Origin: Guillardia theta CCMP2712
Lineage: Eukaryota > Cryptophyceae > Pyrenomonadales > Geminigeraceae
Direction of reading: 5' to 3'
Length of the DNA: 51,567 nt
Assembly (NCBI RefSeq): GCF_000315625.1
Contig: NW_005434597.1
Coordinates: forward strand, 194,048 to 245,614
Every line of letters begins with the position of its first letter. The first letter of the stretch is position 1. The notes below the pieces were generated by a model, which searched no databases, was not told the origin of the DNA, and worked only from the letters and a program-made list of their open reading frames with translations. Both the position numbers and the translations under genes were made by a program. Below, one piece after another: positions 10,011-20,501 of the stretch.

Positions 10011-12119
10011 TCAGCGCCATAGGTGGAGGGAGTAGGAGATAGCCGACCAGCTGGATGTGCTTGCTAGCCGCGAGCATGTGCAGACGGCTGGAGTGACACG
10101 GAAGAGGAGGGGAGAGGAGAGCCCCTGCAGCTGCCAGTCATCAACCCTTCTGAACTCCTGTGCCCAGCATCCCTTCAACTGACCCTCCTCCACCCTTCTT
10201 CTCCTCTTCCCCTTGTTCTCCTCCTCCTTCCCCTTGTTTCACTCCTCCTTGTCCTCAGCGGCGGGGGCAGCTCACCTTGACGTAGTCGGTAGGGATGAGA
10301 AGGTCGGCTTCCTTCCTCCTGGGCTCATATCAAGATCCTTGCTGACTCTCCTCCTCCTCTACCTCGACTCCTCGTGCTTCGTCGATCCGCTCGCATACCA
10401 CATTCCTAGAGCATGCGGCCCAACCTCCACGCGTGCACACTGGATCGAAGAGATAGAAGTAAGGAATGAGGAAGCGAAGCTGGGTTCGAACACAAGGAGG
10501 ACGTGGAAGAAAGCAGGCAAAAGCGGAACGAGTGAAAGTGAGAGTGGCTGAGAGTGAGGGAGAGGGGAGAGGGGAGAGGGGNNNNNNNNNNNNNNNNNNN
10601 NNNNNNNNNNNNNNNNNNNNNNNNNNNNNNNNNNNNNNNNNNNNNNNNNNNNNNNNNNNNNNNNNNNNNNNNNNNNNNNNNGGACAGAAGGAAGGAGAAG
10701 GAGAGGGAGAGGGAGAGGGAGAGGGAGAGGGAGAGGGAGAGGGAGAGGGAGAGACAGAGAGAGAGGGAGAGGGAGAGGGAGAGTGGGGTAAGGGAGGGGG
10801 AGAGGTGTTTTGGAGGCTCAGCGCTCATTTCATACAGGATGGAGGAGGGAGCCATGTGGAGTCATACCTGATCCTCCTCCCGGTAATCGAAGGTTCGTCT
10901 TAATACTAGGAAGTCTCCGTTGAGAACATCTGGAGCATCTGCAAGGTATGAGGGGAAGGAGGCAGTGGGGGGAGGAAGCGGATGAGAACGAAAGATTCAG
11001 ACAAGATGGAGATGAGCAGGACAGGAGGGAGGATTGGGGTATGGGAGAGGGAGACGAAAAGGCGGAGAATAGGATGGGGAGGAAAAACATTACCTAAGTG
11101 AAACTCGATGACAAAAGGCCCTTTGAGGACAAGCTGAGTGGGCTGGTGGCAGAGGCGCTGGACAAGAGACTTTCTCTCCTCCTCTTCGGAGATCTGGAAG
11201 ACGAAGTTCTCCACCAGATCGTCCCCGAAGGCCCAGGGAGATCTGCGAGGAAGTTCAAGTTCCATCCTCCTCGTCTCCCTCCGTATGCTCCAGCTGCCCC
11301 ACGTCCAGCTGCCGTTTGAGTCAGCGTCGCCCAGCTTCTTCCTCACATCCTCCTTCAGCTCAATGGCCTCCTGCTGCTGCTGCTGCTGCTGCTGGCTCTC
11401 TTTCATCATCGTCATCTGAACGCGAATGGTGGAGACGTTGAGAAGTTCCACATGATACTCGTGCTCCGCACGTGAAGCGGCATTCCCACAATGCAAACGA
11501 TCAAGGAGGAAACGATCGCAAGAGACCTGCTCCTGCTCCTGCTGATGCTCCTGCTCCTGCTGCTCTGACGTCCAAAGCTCAAACCTCCCCTTTTTCTCAG
11601 CCTCTGCCACCCTCTTCTCATTTCTTCCTACGTAAAAGTACGTCAAGCTCCCGTACCAACCCTCTGCCTGGTTGCTCTCCTGTGCATTCAAGCTGTTCTG
11701 CACGCTCCCGTGCTCCAAGCTAGCGACGAGCTGATGGTTGAAGGTGATGGCGTCTGCGAGCATGAGACGATAAGTGTGCCAAACATGCCCTTCGTCGCTG
11801 TCAGGAGGAGCCATGTGGGGATGGCGAATGTAAGGCGCGCCGTGAAGGGGCAGAGAGAAGTTGGCGAGGGCGATGTAGCCGTGAGCCGCGTTGAAGAAGT
11901 CCTCCGTCCCTGTCTCGTGGATGCTCTCGCTCACCTGTCATGATGGGAGTGAACACGAAGAGGAAGGGAAGAGAGCAGAGCAGGTGGGGAGGAAGTAGGA
12001 CTTTAGGAATGGGGAACACGATGCTTAGCGGGGGAGCACGAAGTGGGGATGGAGAGTGAGTTGAGGAAGACGAGGACGAGGACGAGGAGGAGGAGGAGGA
12101 GGAGGACGAGGAAGAGGAA

Positions 12120-12176
<57 letters not shown>

Positions 12177-12465
12177 AATGAGGAGTATGAGTCAGCTCAC
12201 CATACAATCCATCCAGAAGCGGTAGTCACCCTCGTAGAAACTCTCTCCTGCTCTTCCTACTCGACTCGTGATCTCCTGCGATACCCCGACTACATGTCCC
12301 CACGATCCCCGGCGGCGGAGGAGCTGAAAATCGGTTCCCCTCTGCGTGGCTGAAGGCTCTTTGTAGCACGTGTGGAATGTGCCGACAAGGTTGGGAGCGA
12401 GCGCGGAGAGCCAAGGCGGGTCCTTGACAAACTGAACCCGAAGACCGACGCTGAGGTTTAGCTCT

Positions 12466-12514
<49 letters not shown>

Positions 12515-14707
12515 CGTTGTTGCTGCAGACGATTCTGATCTCTGCGGAGCTAAAAAAGGGCATTGGAAAGTGACTGTAGCCCAGGCGATCCTCATGGCCA
12601 ACGAAAAGGGAGCGCGCGCGATGATTTTGCTCCAGCTGCGACCTTCTCGTCCAGAGGAAGAAGGCAGGAAGCGGAGCCTGTACTTGCGGCTCAGCTTCAT
12701 CGTCGAAGACAATCTGGAGGAGGAGGTTCCAAGGATCCTCTACATCCTTGAGGTCGATCTGGATCGATAGAATGCATCCCTTTCCCCTCTCTGCCCACAA
12801 GACCGACGAGGAGGCAGCGGGCAGTTTGCGATCATCATCGACGAACGAGGTCGAGGAGTTGACGACGATGGAGGGGAATGGCAGATGTACGGCACCGACG
12901 TGAGAGAGGAGGCGGAGCGAGTCGACGAGGGCCTTCCTGTGCTTCACGGCCTCCCTCACGGCAACATTGATCGGCATATCCTCCTCCTCCTCCTTGGTGA
13001 GCCCGAAGCGGCGATAGTCTACATCCCAGTAGATCTGCGAGAGGAGAGAGTAAGACAGAGCCAGAACACCAGAAAAGGAAGGGGCAGAGAAGCGAGGGAC
13101 GGAGCGTTATCGAGCCTCCTTTCATACAACTTCACCTTAGTAGAGCAGATGGTTTCTTCCTCGAGGCAGCGGACGGAGTCTTGAAAGATTTGCTGAGCAT
13201 CGTAGGGAGGAGGAACAGCGAGCGACACTGTGCATCGATGGCGGAAGAGGATGGGAACCATGGAAAGGAACCCGAGGGAAGGGTCGCCGTAGCCAGCCAG
13301 GGGGTGCGAGAAAGGGGGAAGGCTGAGGGAGGTGAGGGTCTCGAACGTCTCATCCAGGTATGTCTCCCCGTCAACTCTCATCCTCACCCTCCAGCTCGGC
13401 CCTGAGCCGTTGGGAGCATCGAGGAGGGGAATGAAAATGCGGGTGATGAGCCCTGGCCCGAAGTCATCGAACAGCACCAGCTCCATGCGCTCCGCTCGGA
13501 GGAAGTGACTGAAATCGGGCATCCTCGGCAATCCCGAGTCGGAAGACTGGTGCATTGAAATGCTCCTCCTCCTCCTCAGAGGCATCAGGTGAAGGTTGAG
13601 GAAGAGGTCAAGGCCGAAGAAGTCAGCTTTACCCTCTTTGGTGCTATCCTCCCCCAGGCCCTCCTCCTCCTCCACCTCGAGATCATCGACCATCACGCAC
13701 TGTGTCGGATCTTGAAAGCATGGTTTCGTGATCTTGTTTTCCTTGTTTGCCATGAAGAGGAGCGAAGCAGCAGTGGTATGCTCTGCTCGCTCATTGACTA
13801 TGACGATGGTGAAGTTGTACACTACTCCTCTTTCAAGCTCCACCGTATTCATCGAAATGCTTCCTTTAGCATTCCAGATGTCAATGACATGCTGCCCGTT
13901 GAGCAGGACGCGGCCCGAGATGTCTCCCGCAAGATCTTCTATCCTGTATCCCACCCACACATCCTCCTCCTCCTCGAACACGTGCAGGTTTGGGGGAAAG
14001 TCGAAGAAAACTTGAGGACCCAAAGGTTTGTGGGCCCTCTCGAAGTCGATGTCGGGCAGGGTTCGTATGCAATGACCGTCGTTGGCCCTGATGTCGAGGT
14101 ACAACATCACCTGTCTGAGGGCTGATAGTAAGCAGCAACCATGAAAAATCCGCCATGGCATGCAGAGGCAGCATATGGTAATCAATGGTACCTGATCTTA
14201 CGGTGTGGACCAGCGAGCTCATCCGAGTGAAGCTCGATCAACCACTTGTAGCTGCCCGGCGGGAGAGCACTAGTCTGCGCTACCCAAACAAGATCGTGGT
14301 TGAGGGTCAAGGAGAGCATCATGGTCCCGTACTCGATCTCTTTCGGCGCTCCACCTCCTGAGATCACCAGAACTTTCGCTGATGCCATGGTATGGACTTC
14401 TCTTGGTACACCATACAATGGCCTCATCGCTGTTCCATGACAGTCAGAGGAGGGAGGAGGTCATAAGACAGGAGCCATGGAAGGATCCCTCACCTATGAA
14501 GATGGCCTTGGAGGAGCACAGGACGCTATGATTGGACGGAAAGAGTAACTCGACCTCCTCCTCCTCCTCCTCCTGCGCCCCTGCCTTCCCTCCATGAAGT
14601 TCATCTCCCTCCTCCTCCAAGCTTCCTAGCGCTCCTCCATCAACCATTACGAGGAGGAGGAGGGGGAGGAGGAGGAGGGGGAGGAGGAGGAGCCGGCGGC
14701 GGCGCAT
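10011..14707 (-). CDS. Secreted PA14 + DUF2961/GH172-like protein, 9 exons
   Basis: Nine minus-strand exons, 14707-14494, 14429-14202, 14122-13136, 13034-12201, 11934-11094, 10938-10868, 10439-10363, 10318-10276 and 10157-10011, join in phase to about 1146 residues. A signal peptide (MRRRRLLLLPLLLLPLLLLV) leads. Residues about 150-260 resemble PA14 (GRVLLNGQHVIDIW...YNFTIVIV). The rest matches DUF2961 (GH172): DDFGPGLITRIF, IYWDVDYRRFG, YSHFPMPFFSSAEI, GSWGHVVGV, EGDYRFWMD, SIHETGTEDFFNAAHGY, DAITFNHQLVASLEHG, then VLRRTFDY and a C-terminal beta strand region. Characterised GH172 enzymes act on fructose-, arabinan- and related sugars and are trimeric. The substrate here is unknown. Poly-Ser (12468-12513) and poly-Gln (about 11374-11397) tracts interrupt the fold. 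The intron between exons 6 and 7 contains the assembly gap. Confidence 0.85.
10582..10681. other. Assembly gap of exactly 100 N
   Basis: The Ns sit inside a GGGAGA simple repeat that runs on to about 10790. The gap falls wholly in the intron between exons at 10868 and 10439 of the GH172 gene, so it does not remove coding sequence. Exactly 100 N is a conventional placeholder, so the true length is unknown. Confidence 0.95.
12068..12176. repeat. (GAGGAC/GAGGAG)n repeat in a GH172 intron
   Basis: A run of GAGGAC hexamers with some GAGGAG units fills most of the intron between exons 4 and 5 of the GH172 gene. The Arg/Thr and Pro/Arg reading frames across it are artefacts. Confidence 0.85.
12468..12513 (-). 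repeat. Translated (AGC)n poly-serine tract
   Basis: About fifteen CTG triplets on the plus strand are read as AGC serine codons on the minus strand inside exon 4 of the GH172 gene. A shorter CTG run at about 11374-11397 is read in another frame as poly-glutamine. Both keep the reading frame. Confidence 0.85.
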
Positions 14708-15648
14708 GGCGCCCACCAAGCAGAAAGTTTGCGGCAAAAGTTTGAAGTTTGATTATTCCCGAAAGTCTCAACTTTACTTTTAAAGATAGAAAGTTCCGAT
14801 GTTCCAGAGTTGTAGTCACAGTTATAGTACGGTCACGATCGGCGAGGCCCCCGGGCCCATTATCAGTACGGTAGAGTATGGTAGTACCGTTCAATGCCAG
14901 GTACTCGCTCTTTACGGCAACTCTCCTTCGCTGCTGCTACCCGGCCTCCAATCAGGTTCTTGCAGATGAGCAGCCCAATGACTGATGGCATGCAGACAGT
15001 CAGCCTCGCCGGGGTCACTCCCGGCTCTTGGCAGGGGTCTTCCGAAGTGGCACTGAATACTGACAGTATTGAAGTTGGGGCGGCCCTTGAGAAATCCTCG
15101 AAAGGATACCTCTCCTCTCCTCTTCCTCAGATACCCGGAAACTCCTCCTCTCACATCTCATAGCTTGCAGTCGTTCTCCAATCCGATCGGACCAGGGGAG
15201 GAGAGTTGAGGTTGTGCCGCAAGTTGCCAGACATGTCAAACTTTCCCCCATCTTCATTCATCCCTTCAATCTCTACACCTCCCTATCCTTCGAATCTCTC
15301 CCTCCCTCCCTCCCTCCCTCCCTCCCTCCCTCCCTCTCCTGATCTCCCTCCACTCCTTTCATATCACTGGCAGTGTCCCCCTCTCTATCCCTCTCCTTCC
15401 GCCATGCAGCAAGATCCAGATCCCTTGGCTCACCTCCCCGCGGCAGGGTGATCGGGCTCGACGTCTGAGAACAGGAGGAGATGAACGCCCCTCCTGCTTC
15501 TTGTTTGATCCCTCCTCGTTGTGCTGCAGCCGTCTGCCGTGCATGTCCAGCAGACGTCCAGAGGTGAAGCCGCCGAGGTGGGAAGGAAGAAGCAGTGTGC
15601 AGGCACGAAGACGATGGTTGAAGGCCCATGACAGCCAAGTCCTGTTCG
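14708..15648. other. Spacer; possible extra 3' exons of the upstream coiled-coil gene
   Basis: The first 200 bases include a short GC/TACGGTA-rich patch (about 14820-14900) resembling the GC islands. A (CCTC)n run covers about 15300-15336. On the minus strand a fragment ending YSVPLRKTPAKSRE-stop (stop near 15015) and a charged stretch near 15110-15170 look exon-like. They could be the true 3' end of the 15649-16408 gene, but I could not link the phases. Confidence 0.35.
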
Positions 15649-16408
15649 TCATGCACAAGAAGAAACTTGAGAGATGGTCGAGATCGATCCAAGGTCTTCG
15701 TCCTCCTCCCAGTGTGCCTCCTCCAGCATCCCCTGCACCTCCCCCAGCAGAGCCCAGCTCCGGCTCAGCAAGTACGCAACGACCCCGCCCGCCCCCTCCT
15801 CGTGCCATGATCGCCTCGGCTGCTCCCACATCTCGAGCTCGTCAGGCAGCAGCGACTTGTGCGGGGGCTCTGGGAGAGGGTTAGCAATGTTTGCACCCTC
15901 GACCCTCACCTGACAAGTCCTCCCACGCGCCTGCCGAGTATCCTACCTCCCTGCACTGACACAAGGTGGTGAGGACGAGGAGAGGAAGCGATGGTTGTTC
16001 GAGCAAGGAGCAGGGGACTGGACGGCTCAACGCAAGGGAGGAGGGGAGCAAGAACCTACCTCATGGCAATGCAGCCGAAACCTCAGTTGCTCCACCTCAG
16101 TTGAGCTCAGCAGCATGCCGTCCTGCCTGCTCCGTGAGCTTCATCGAGACAGATATGCTTCACCCTGACGATGCTTCGAAGCACCAGGTTCTCTCGTTGC
16201 ACCCGCGCCAGGTCCGCCTTGACGTCTCTCAGATGCTGGTGTAAGCTCCCTACCCGCCTGCTAGCACGTTCGGCCTCGTCCCCCGCACGAAAGGCAGGAA
16301 GGAAGACGCGGCATACCTGCGCAGCATGATCGCCTCGCTCATGCTTCTCAGCTCCTCCTCTCTCCTCCTGTGCAGCAGCGACAGCTCCGTCTCTCGCGCC
16401 CCCGCCAT
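15649..16408 (-). CDS. Small coiled-coil protein of unknown function, about 5 exons
   Basis: From the ATG at 16408 the minus strand encodes MAGARETELSLLHRRREEEL, then after an intron RVGSLHQHLRDVKADLARVQ, then SSTEVEQLRFRLHCHE, then a short exon (VGYSAGAWEDLS), and a last exon with PPHKSLLPDELEMWEQ and an acidic region, ending at a TGA at 15649. Phases agree at each junction I tested. Charge and heptad spacing indicate a coiled coil in the first half. No family is recognised. Its start lies 65 bp from the divergent plastid membrane protein, so the two probably share a promoter. The 3' end is uncertain because further exon-like pieces occur down to about 15015. Confidence 0.55.
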
Positions 16409-16473
16409 CGCCGCCTCTCCTGTTTACTTTGGTAGACCCCCCTGCCTCAGGATCCGGTTCCCGGTTTATTTTC
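16409..16473. promoter_or_regulatory. 65-bp head-to-head intergenic region
   Basis: This stretch separates the ATG of the minus-strand coiled-coil gene from the ATG of the plus-strand plastid protein. It must hold both leaders, and promoter elements may lie here or inside the genes. I see no TATAAA. A TTTACTTTGG word lies at about 16424. Confidence 0.4.
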
Positions 16474-16833
16474 ATGCACCCCCTCCTCCTCCTGCTGCTG
16501 TGCGTGTCGAGCACCGAGGCCTTCCTCCCCCTCTCCCCAGCATCTCCTTCTCCTCCTTCTCCTCTGTCTCGCAGAGCCTGGACCCAGCGCGCCCTCTCGC
16601 CCTCCCACTTGCAAGATGTTGGACCGGCTGTTGCGACGCTACTGACATCGGCTGCTGTGGAGGACAAGCGCGTCTTGTACACAGCGATCTACACTGCAGG
16701 CCATTCTCTCGTGCTCGTGCCCTTCCTCTTCTTCTGGAAAGTTGACGCGGAGACTAAGACGAGGACGGGGCTCATTGCCCTGCCATTTCTCGCTGCATGG
16801 ATCGCGCTTCTGGGAGGATGGATCCGCTTCTGA
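16474..16833 (+). CDS. Small plastid-targeted membrane protein, single exon
   Basis: An intron-less frame of 119 residues. The N-terminus MHPLLLLLLCVSSTEA-FLPL is a signal peptide followed at the predicted cleavage site by Phe and a Ser/Pro/Arg-rich transit region, the cryptophyte-type bipartite plastid leader. The mature part has two hydrophobic segments, VLYTAIYTAGHSLVLVPFLF and IALPFLAAWIALLGGWI, joined by a polar loop with KVDAETKTRTG. This suggests a small two-helix thylakoid or envelope protein. I do not recognise the family. An upstream in-frame Met at 16429 would place a Pro/Ser-rich stretch before the signal core and is less likely. Confidence 0.7.
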   Translation: MHPLLLLLLCVSSTEAFLPLSPASPSPPSPLSRRAWTQRALSPSHLQDVGPAVATLLTSAAVEDKRVLYTAIYTAGHSLVLVPFLFFWKVDAETKTRTGLIALPFLAAWIALLGGWIRF

Positions 16834-16973
16834 TGACAAGATGGAGGAGTAAGAATGAGGAAAGATGGAGGAAAGATGAAGAAGGGAGATGGAGGAGGAA
16901 GAAAAATCTTCTTGTGCGCGCAGGAGACATGTAGAGAAGTTTGACATTCCTTATTAACTCAGTTGCTACTCCT

Positions 16974-18936
16974 TCACTTGCCCATTTTCTCACGAATGAT
17001 CGCCTCCAGCTTGTTGATGTCTACAGAGAATCAGGATTGACAAGTGAAGGAGAACATACTGCCGTACCTGCTGCAAACTTCCTCACTCCCTCCGCAAGCT
17101 TCTCGGTAGCCATCGCATCCTGTAAGACACGGGCAGTCAGCGGGGAGCGAAGAAGTTGAGCTAGCGATGGAGCATGGAGAGCAGGGAGGAGGGGAGAGGA
17201 GCGTGGCAGAGGAGCAGACGAACCTGGTTCATCTCCCAGCGGAATTTCTTCTCATCGACAAACACTTGCTGCATGTCCATACTTGTTGCCGTAGAGCTCT
17301 GCAGCTTCACAGGGACCTGGGCAAGCAGGTCAGATCCTGTCACTGCCCGCCCTTTCCGTCACTGTCTTGGCTCCTCCCTTCCTCCATCCCCACCTCATCG
17401 TTCATCTTGTCCATCTCTTGAAGCAGCGCAGGGCTGATCGTTAATCTATCACATCCTGTTAGCGCTAGGACCTGTGGACAGCAAGTTTAGAACCACCACC
17501 ACCACCTCCTCCTCTTCCTCGTCCTCCTCCTTGCTTCCGTCCTTCGGATCCTGACCCTCATCCTAATCTCACCTCTCCCACGCTGCGGAAGGAAGCTCCC
17601 ATGACTATAGTCTCATGCCCGAACTTCTTGTAATAGTTGAAAATCTTCTTGACCGACAGGACCTGACAACTCTCACATCAGCAGACATCATCACAATTGC
17701 TTTCAACTCATCGCGCAAGGAAGCAAATCAAAAACAATTCCTCCCTCCAATCATTGTCTCTCAACCACCCAGCGCAATCTCCCCTATTACCCCGGGATCT
17801 TCATCGTGCGAATATTCCTTCTTCTCATTGGCCTTGTACCTGACCTGACGTCATCGCGCAGGCTTCACATGCTCCAACTTTACCAATCGAGGATGCGACC
17901 CACAAACGGAGAGATCAAAGTTGCCTTGGCCTGTGCACACGCAACGGCCTGATGAAACGTCTCAGTATATGTGTCCTGTCCCGGGAATCTCCTGCGCTCC
18001 ACCCCAACCTCCCCTCCTCAACCACATGACCTTCCCCATTCCCCTCCGCCCCCCCCCCCTTCCCCCAAAACCCCCACTCCTCTGCTCGCTGTCGCACCTG
18101 ATAGAAGTTGAAGAGGAGCGTCATGTTGCACTTGACTCCCTGCTGCTCCAAGATCTGAGCCGCCTGTTCCGCAATGCCACGTCAGTCTTGCAACACTGAG
18201 GACTGGATCACACGGCCCCCACCTGAATCCCCTCCCACGTCGATGCGATTTTGATCAGAATCCTCTCCTTGGGCACCCCCTTCTCGGCGTAACTGCATCA
18301 CCTCATGTTACAAAATATCCGACAACCTCCTCGTCCACGTCCTCGTCCACGTCCTCGTCCTCTTCCTCTTCCTCCCCTTTCGATCTGAAACACCCCAAAC
18401 CTCTAAGGCTAAGGAGCCAGCCTCCATCCTCCTCTCCCAACTTACAGAGCGATAGTCTTGTGGGCTTTGGCAATGGTCCCCTGGACGTCGAAGGAGAGAC
18501 GAGCGTCCACCTCCGTGCTCACGTAGCCCGGAACAATCTTGGTGATCTCCGTGCCGAAGGCAACAGCCAACCTGTCTGTAGCATCCGAAACCTTCGGAAG
18601 TTCAGGAGAGGAGGAGGCACGGGGAGCAAGACTCCCTCACAGACCTTCTCCTCCACAGTAGCTCCCTTAGCGCTCTTGATCGCTGCCTCCACCAGCGCGC
18701 TGTACTTGGGGTCGCTTACCTGCTTCAGGTCACTCCTCGCCCTCCTCCCTCCCAGCATCTCACCGCTGCCAAGATGAGCGAAGGGTTCGTCGTCGCGTCC
18801 TCAGGCTGCAGGCTGCGGATGCTGCAAACCCCGTGAGACGCCAGGGAGAGGGCAGCAGCCATGGCAACCTGTCCAGATCGCCTGTGTCGGCAACGATCTT
18901 TGTGACTTTCGCGAGCTGCTCTCGGCACGTTGGCAT
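16974..18936 (-). CDS. TAL: Transaldolase, about 13 exons
   Basis: Splicing the minus strand gives [83 protein letters not shown] (with the Schiff-base Lys), [67 protein letters not shown] and a C-terminus ending [10 protein letters not shown]. These follow the transaldolase family from end to end without a gap, about 330 residues. Transaldolase moves a dihydroxyacetone unit between sedoheptulose-7-phosphate and glyceraldehyde-3-phosphate in the non-oxidative pentose phosphate pathway. The start at 18936 lacks a targeting leader, which points to the cytosol. A frame upstream of this Met is open back through a possible splice acceptor near 18974, so a longer N-terminus cannot be excluded. Confidence 0.93.
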
Positions 18937-20501
18937 GTTTAACTTGACGATGCACGAAGGGGGTTCTCTGCAAAAGGAGCACCCTTCAGGGAGATATTTC
19001 ATACAATCGCCAAGATAGCATCTGAGAAGGATGCTGGAGGGGGATCCAGTGCATGGCCACAGATCGGTCCAGTCCCAACAACTTTCACCATGCACACCCA
19101 CAATCCCATTCCCTTCTGCGTCTCATCGATATCCTCAACGATGGTTCAAGTAAACCAAGGCCCCCGTCTGCTTGTCTTCCCGAATTCCCTCTCTGCCCTG
19201 TCACCCCACCCAAAAGTACAGATCACACTACCTACGAACCTCCCTATCATCACGAATCCCTCGAGTTTTCACTTCCTCCTTCTCCTTCTCTTGCTCCCAG
19301 CACCTTCGAGGCAGCTCTGTCCTCATCATCGACCTACCTATCCCTAGCTCACGCCCTCCTCCTCCTCCTCCTCCTCCTCCCTCCTCCTCCTCCTCCACGG
19401 GGGCCGATGACATCACCGTGACGCCTTTCGAACCTGCCCTCATCTCCGCCTAGTCCCACCCGGGACAAACATCCTGCACGTTGCAACCCTCTCTCTCATC
19501 CTCTTCATGTACACATATTGTTTTTACTTAGTACTCCACTTAAGAAAATACACAAGTAATCCACCCAGGTTTGTACTTGTCCCTGCCCCTCATCCCCAGA
19601 GTCCATTTTTGTTTTGTTTGAACTAAACTTTCTCTCCCCGAAATAGTAATCTAATTCCTACCCCACCACCGGTTGATACCCCCCAGTACCAGTACCATCC
19701 AAGATCCTACCCCACCACCTCAAATAGATTGTTTTGACCCAGAATATAACGGGTGCCTTCATGAGACTTTGGTTACCCACACCCACTGCAAGTCGCCCCC
19801 CACCCGAATTTTTTGAGGGTGGGGTCCACCCATACTCATAGCACCCCCACCCCCTAAAATCGAACATTTCAAACGCTACGCCCTGACATTTTTAGTACTG
19901 ATTCACAGGGCGTTGACCACCCCCACCCTCAATAATCATTGAACATGTATACCCACCCTGACTAGCCGTAGGGGTACCCACCGAGGTACCCACCTGCTCC
20001 ATTGAACAACAGGGCTATGAGGACTCTACTGCAAACTTCCAAGTTTTGAAATTCTGTTTCTCTTGTTGAAACTTTCTGTTTAAATAGAAAACTTTAAACT
20101 CAAGAGTTCACAGGAAAGAGAATTTGGCCCATGGCCATGCGAGGTGAGGCCGAGGAGGAGGAAGGAGGAGGAGGAGGAGGAGGAGGAGGAGGAAGCAGAG
20201 GCAGCCAGGACGAAATTAGGGGTGGAGGAACTGGAGGAGATAGGTATATGAGGAGGGACCTGGGATACCAAGAGCATGGTGAGCAGCATGAAAGGCGTTG
20301 ACTTCGTCGGACTTCGGAAGGAGTTCAGAACGTGCAATAGCTTGGGATATATCGGAGAACTTTGTAGTAATCAGACGACGGAGAGAGCTGTAGAGACCTC
20401 GATAGGTCAGACAAGAGGACTAGACATGTCGTATGCGGGCAAGTTAGGAATAAGGGACATGGTTCAGACAGGTAGTTGATCTGACTTCGAATTTCCCGTA
20501 G
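18937..20501. other. Spacer with TACCCC block
   Basis: From about 19350 to 19400 there is a (CTC)n run. From 19640 to 20000 the plus strand is filled with TACCCCACC, CCCCACCC and CCACCCC words, which are G-rich in the sense of the transaldolase gene. A (GGA)n run covers about 20155-20190. The first exon or exons of the next plus-strand gene probably lie between 20230 and 20500, but the start was not identified. The 85-residue Ser-rich minus-strand frame over the GGA repeat is not convincing. Confidence 0.45.

Noticed and set aside
10470-10510. GGTTCGAAC resembling a tRNA T loop
   Set aside because: The flanking bases do not form a T stem and no anticodon or acceptor arm is present.
12025-12225. 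Arg/Pro and Arg/Thr repeat proteins on both strands
   Set aside because: They lie in an intron of the GH172 gene and are explained by the GAGGAC repeat.
15297-15340. Direct repeats as a CRISPR array (also 40321-40393 and 51331-51365)
   Set aside because: These are tetranucleotide microsatellites without spacers, in a eukaryotic genome.
20080-20337. 85-residue minus-strand frame with a signal-like start
   Set aside because: Its Ser tract is the GGA repeat read backwards and no downstream exon exists before the TACCCC block.
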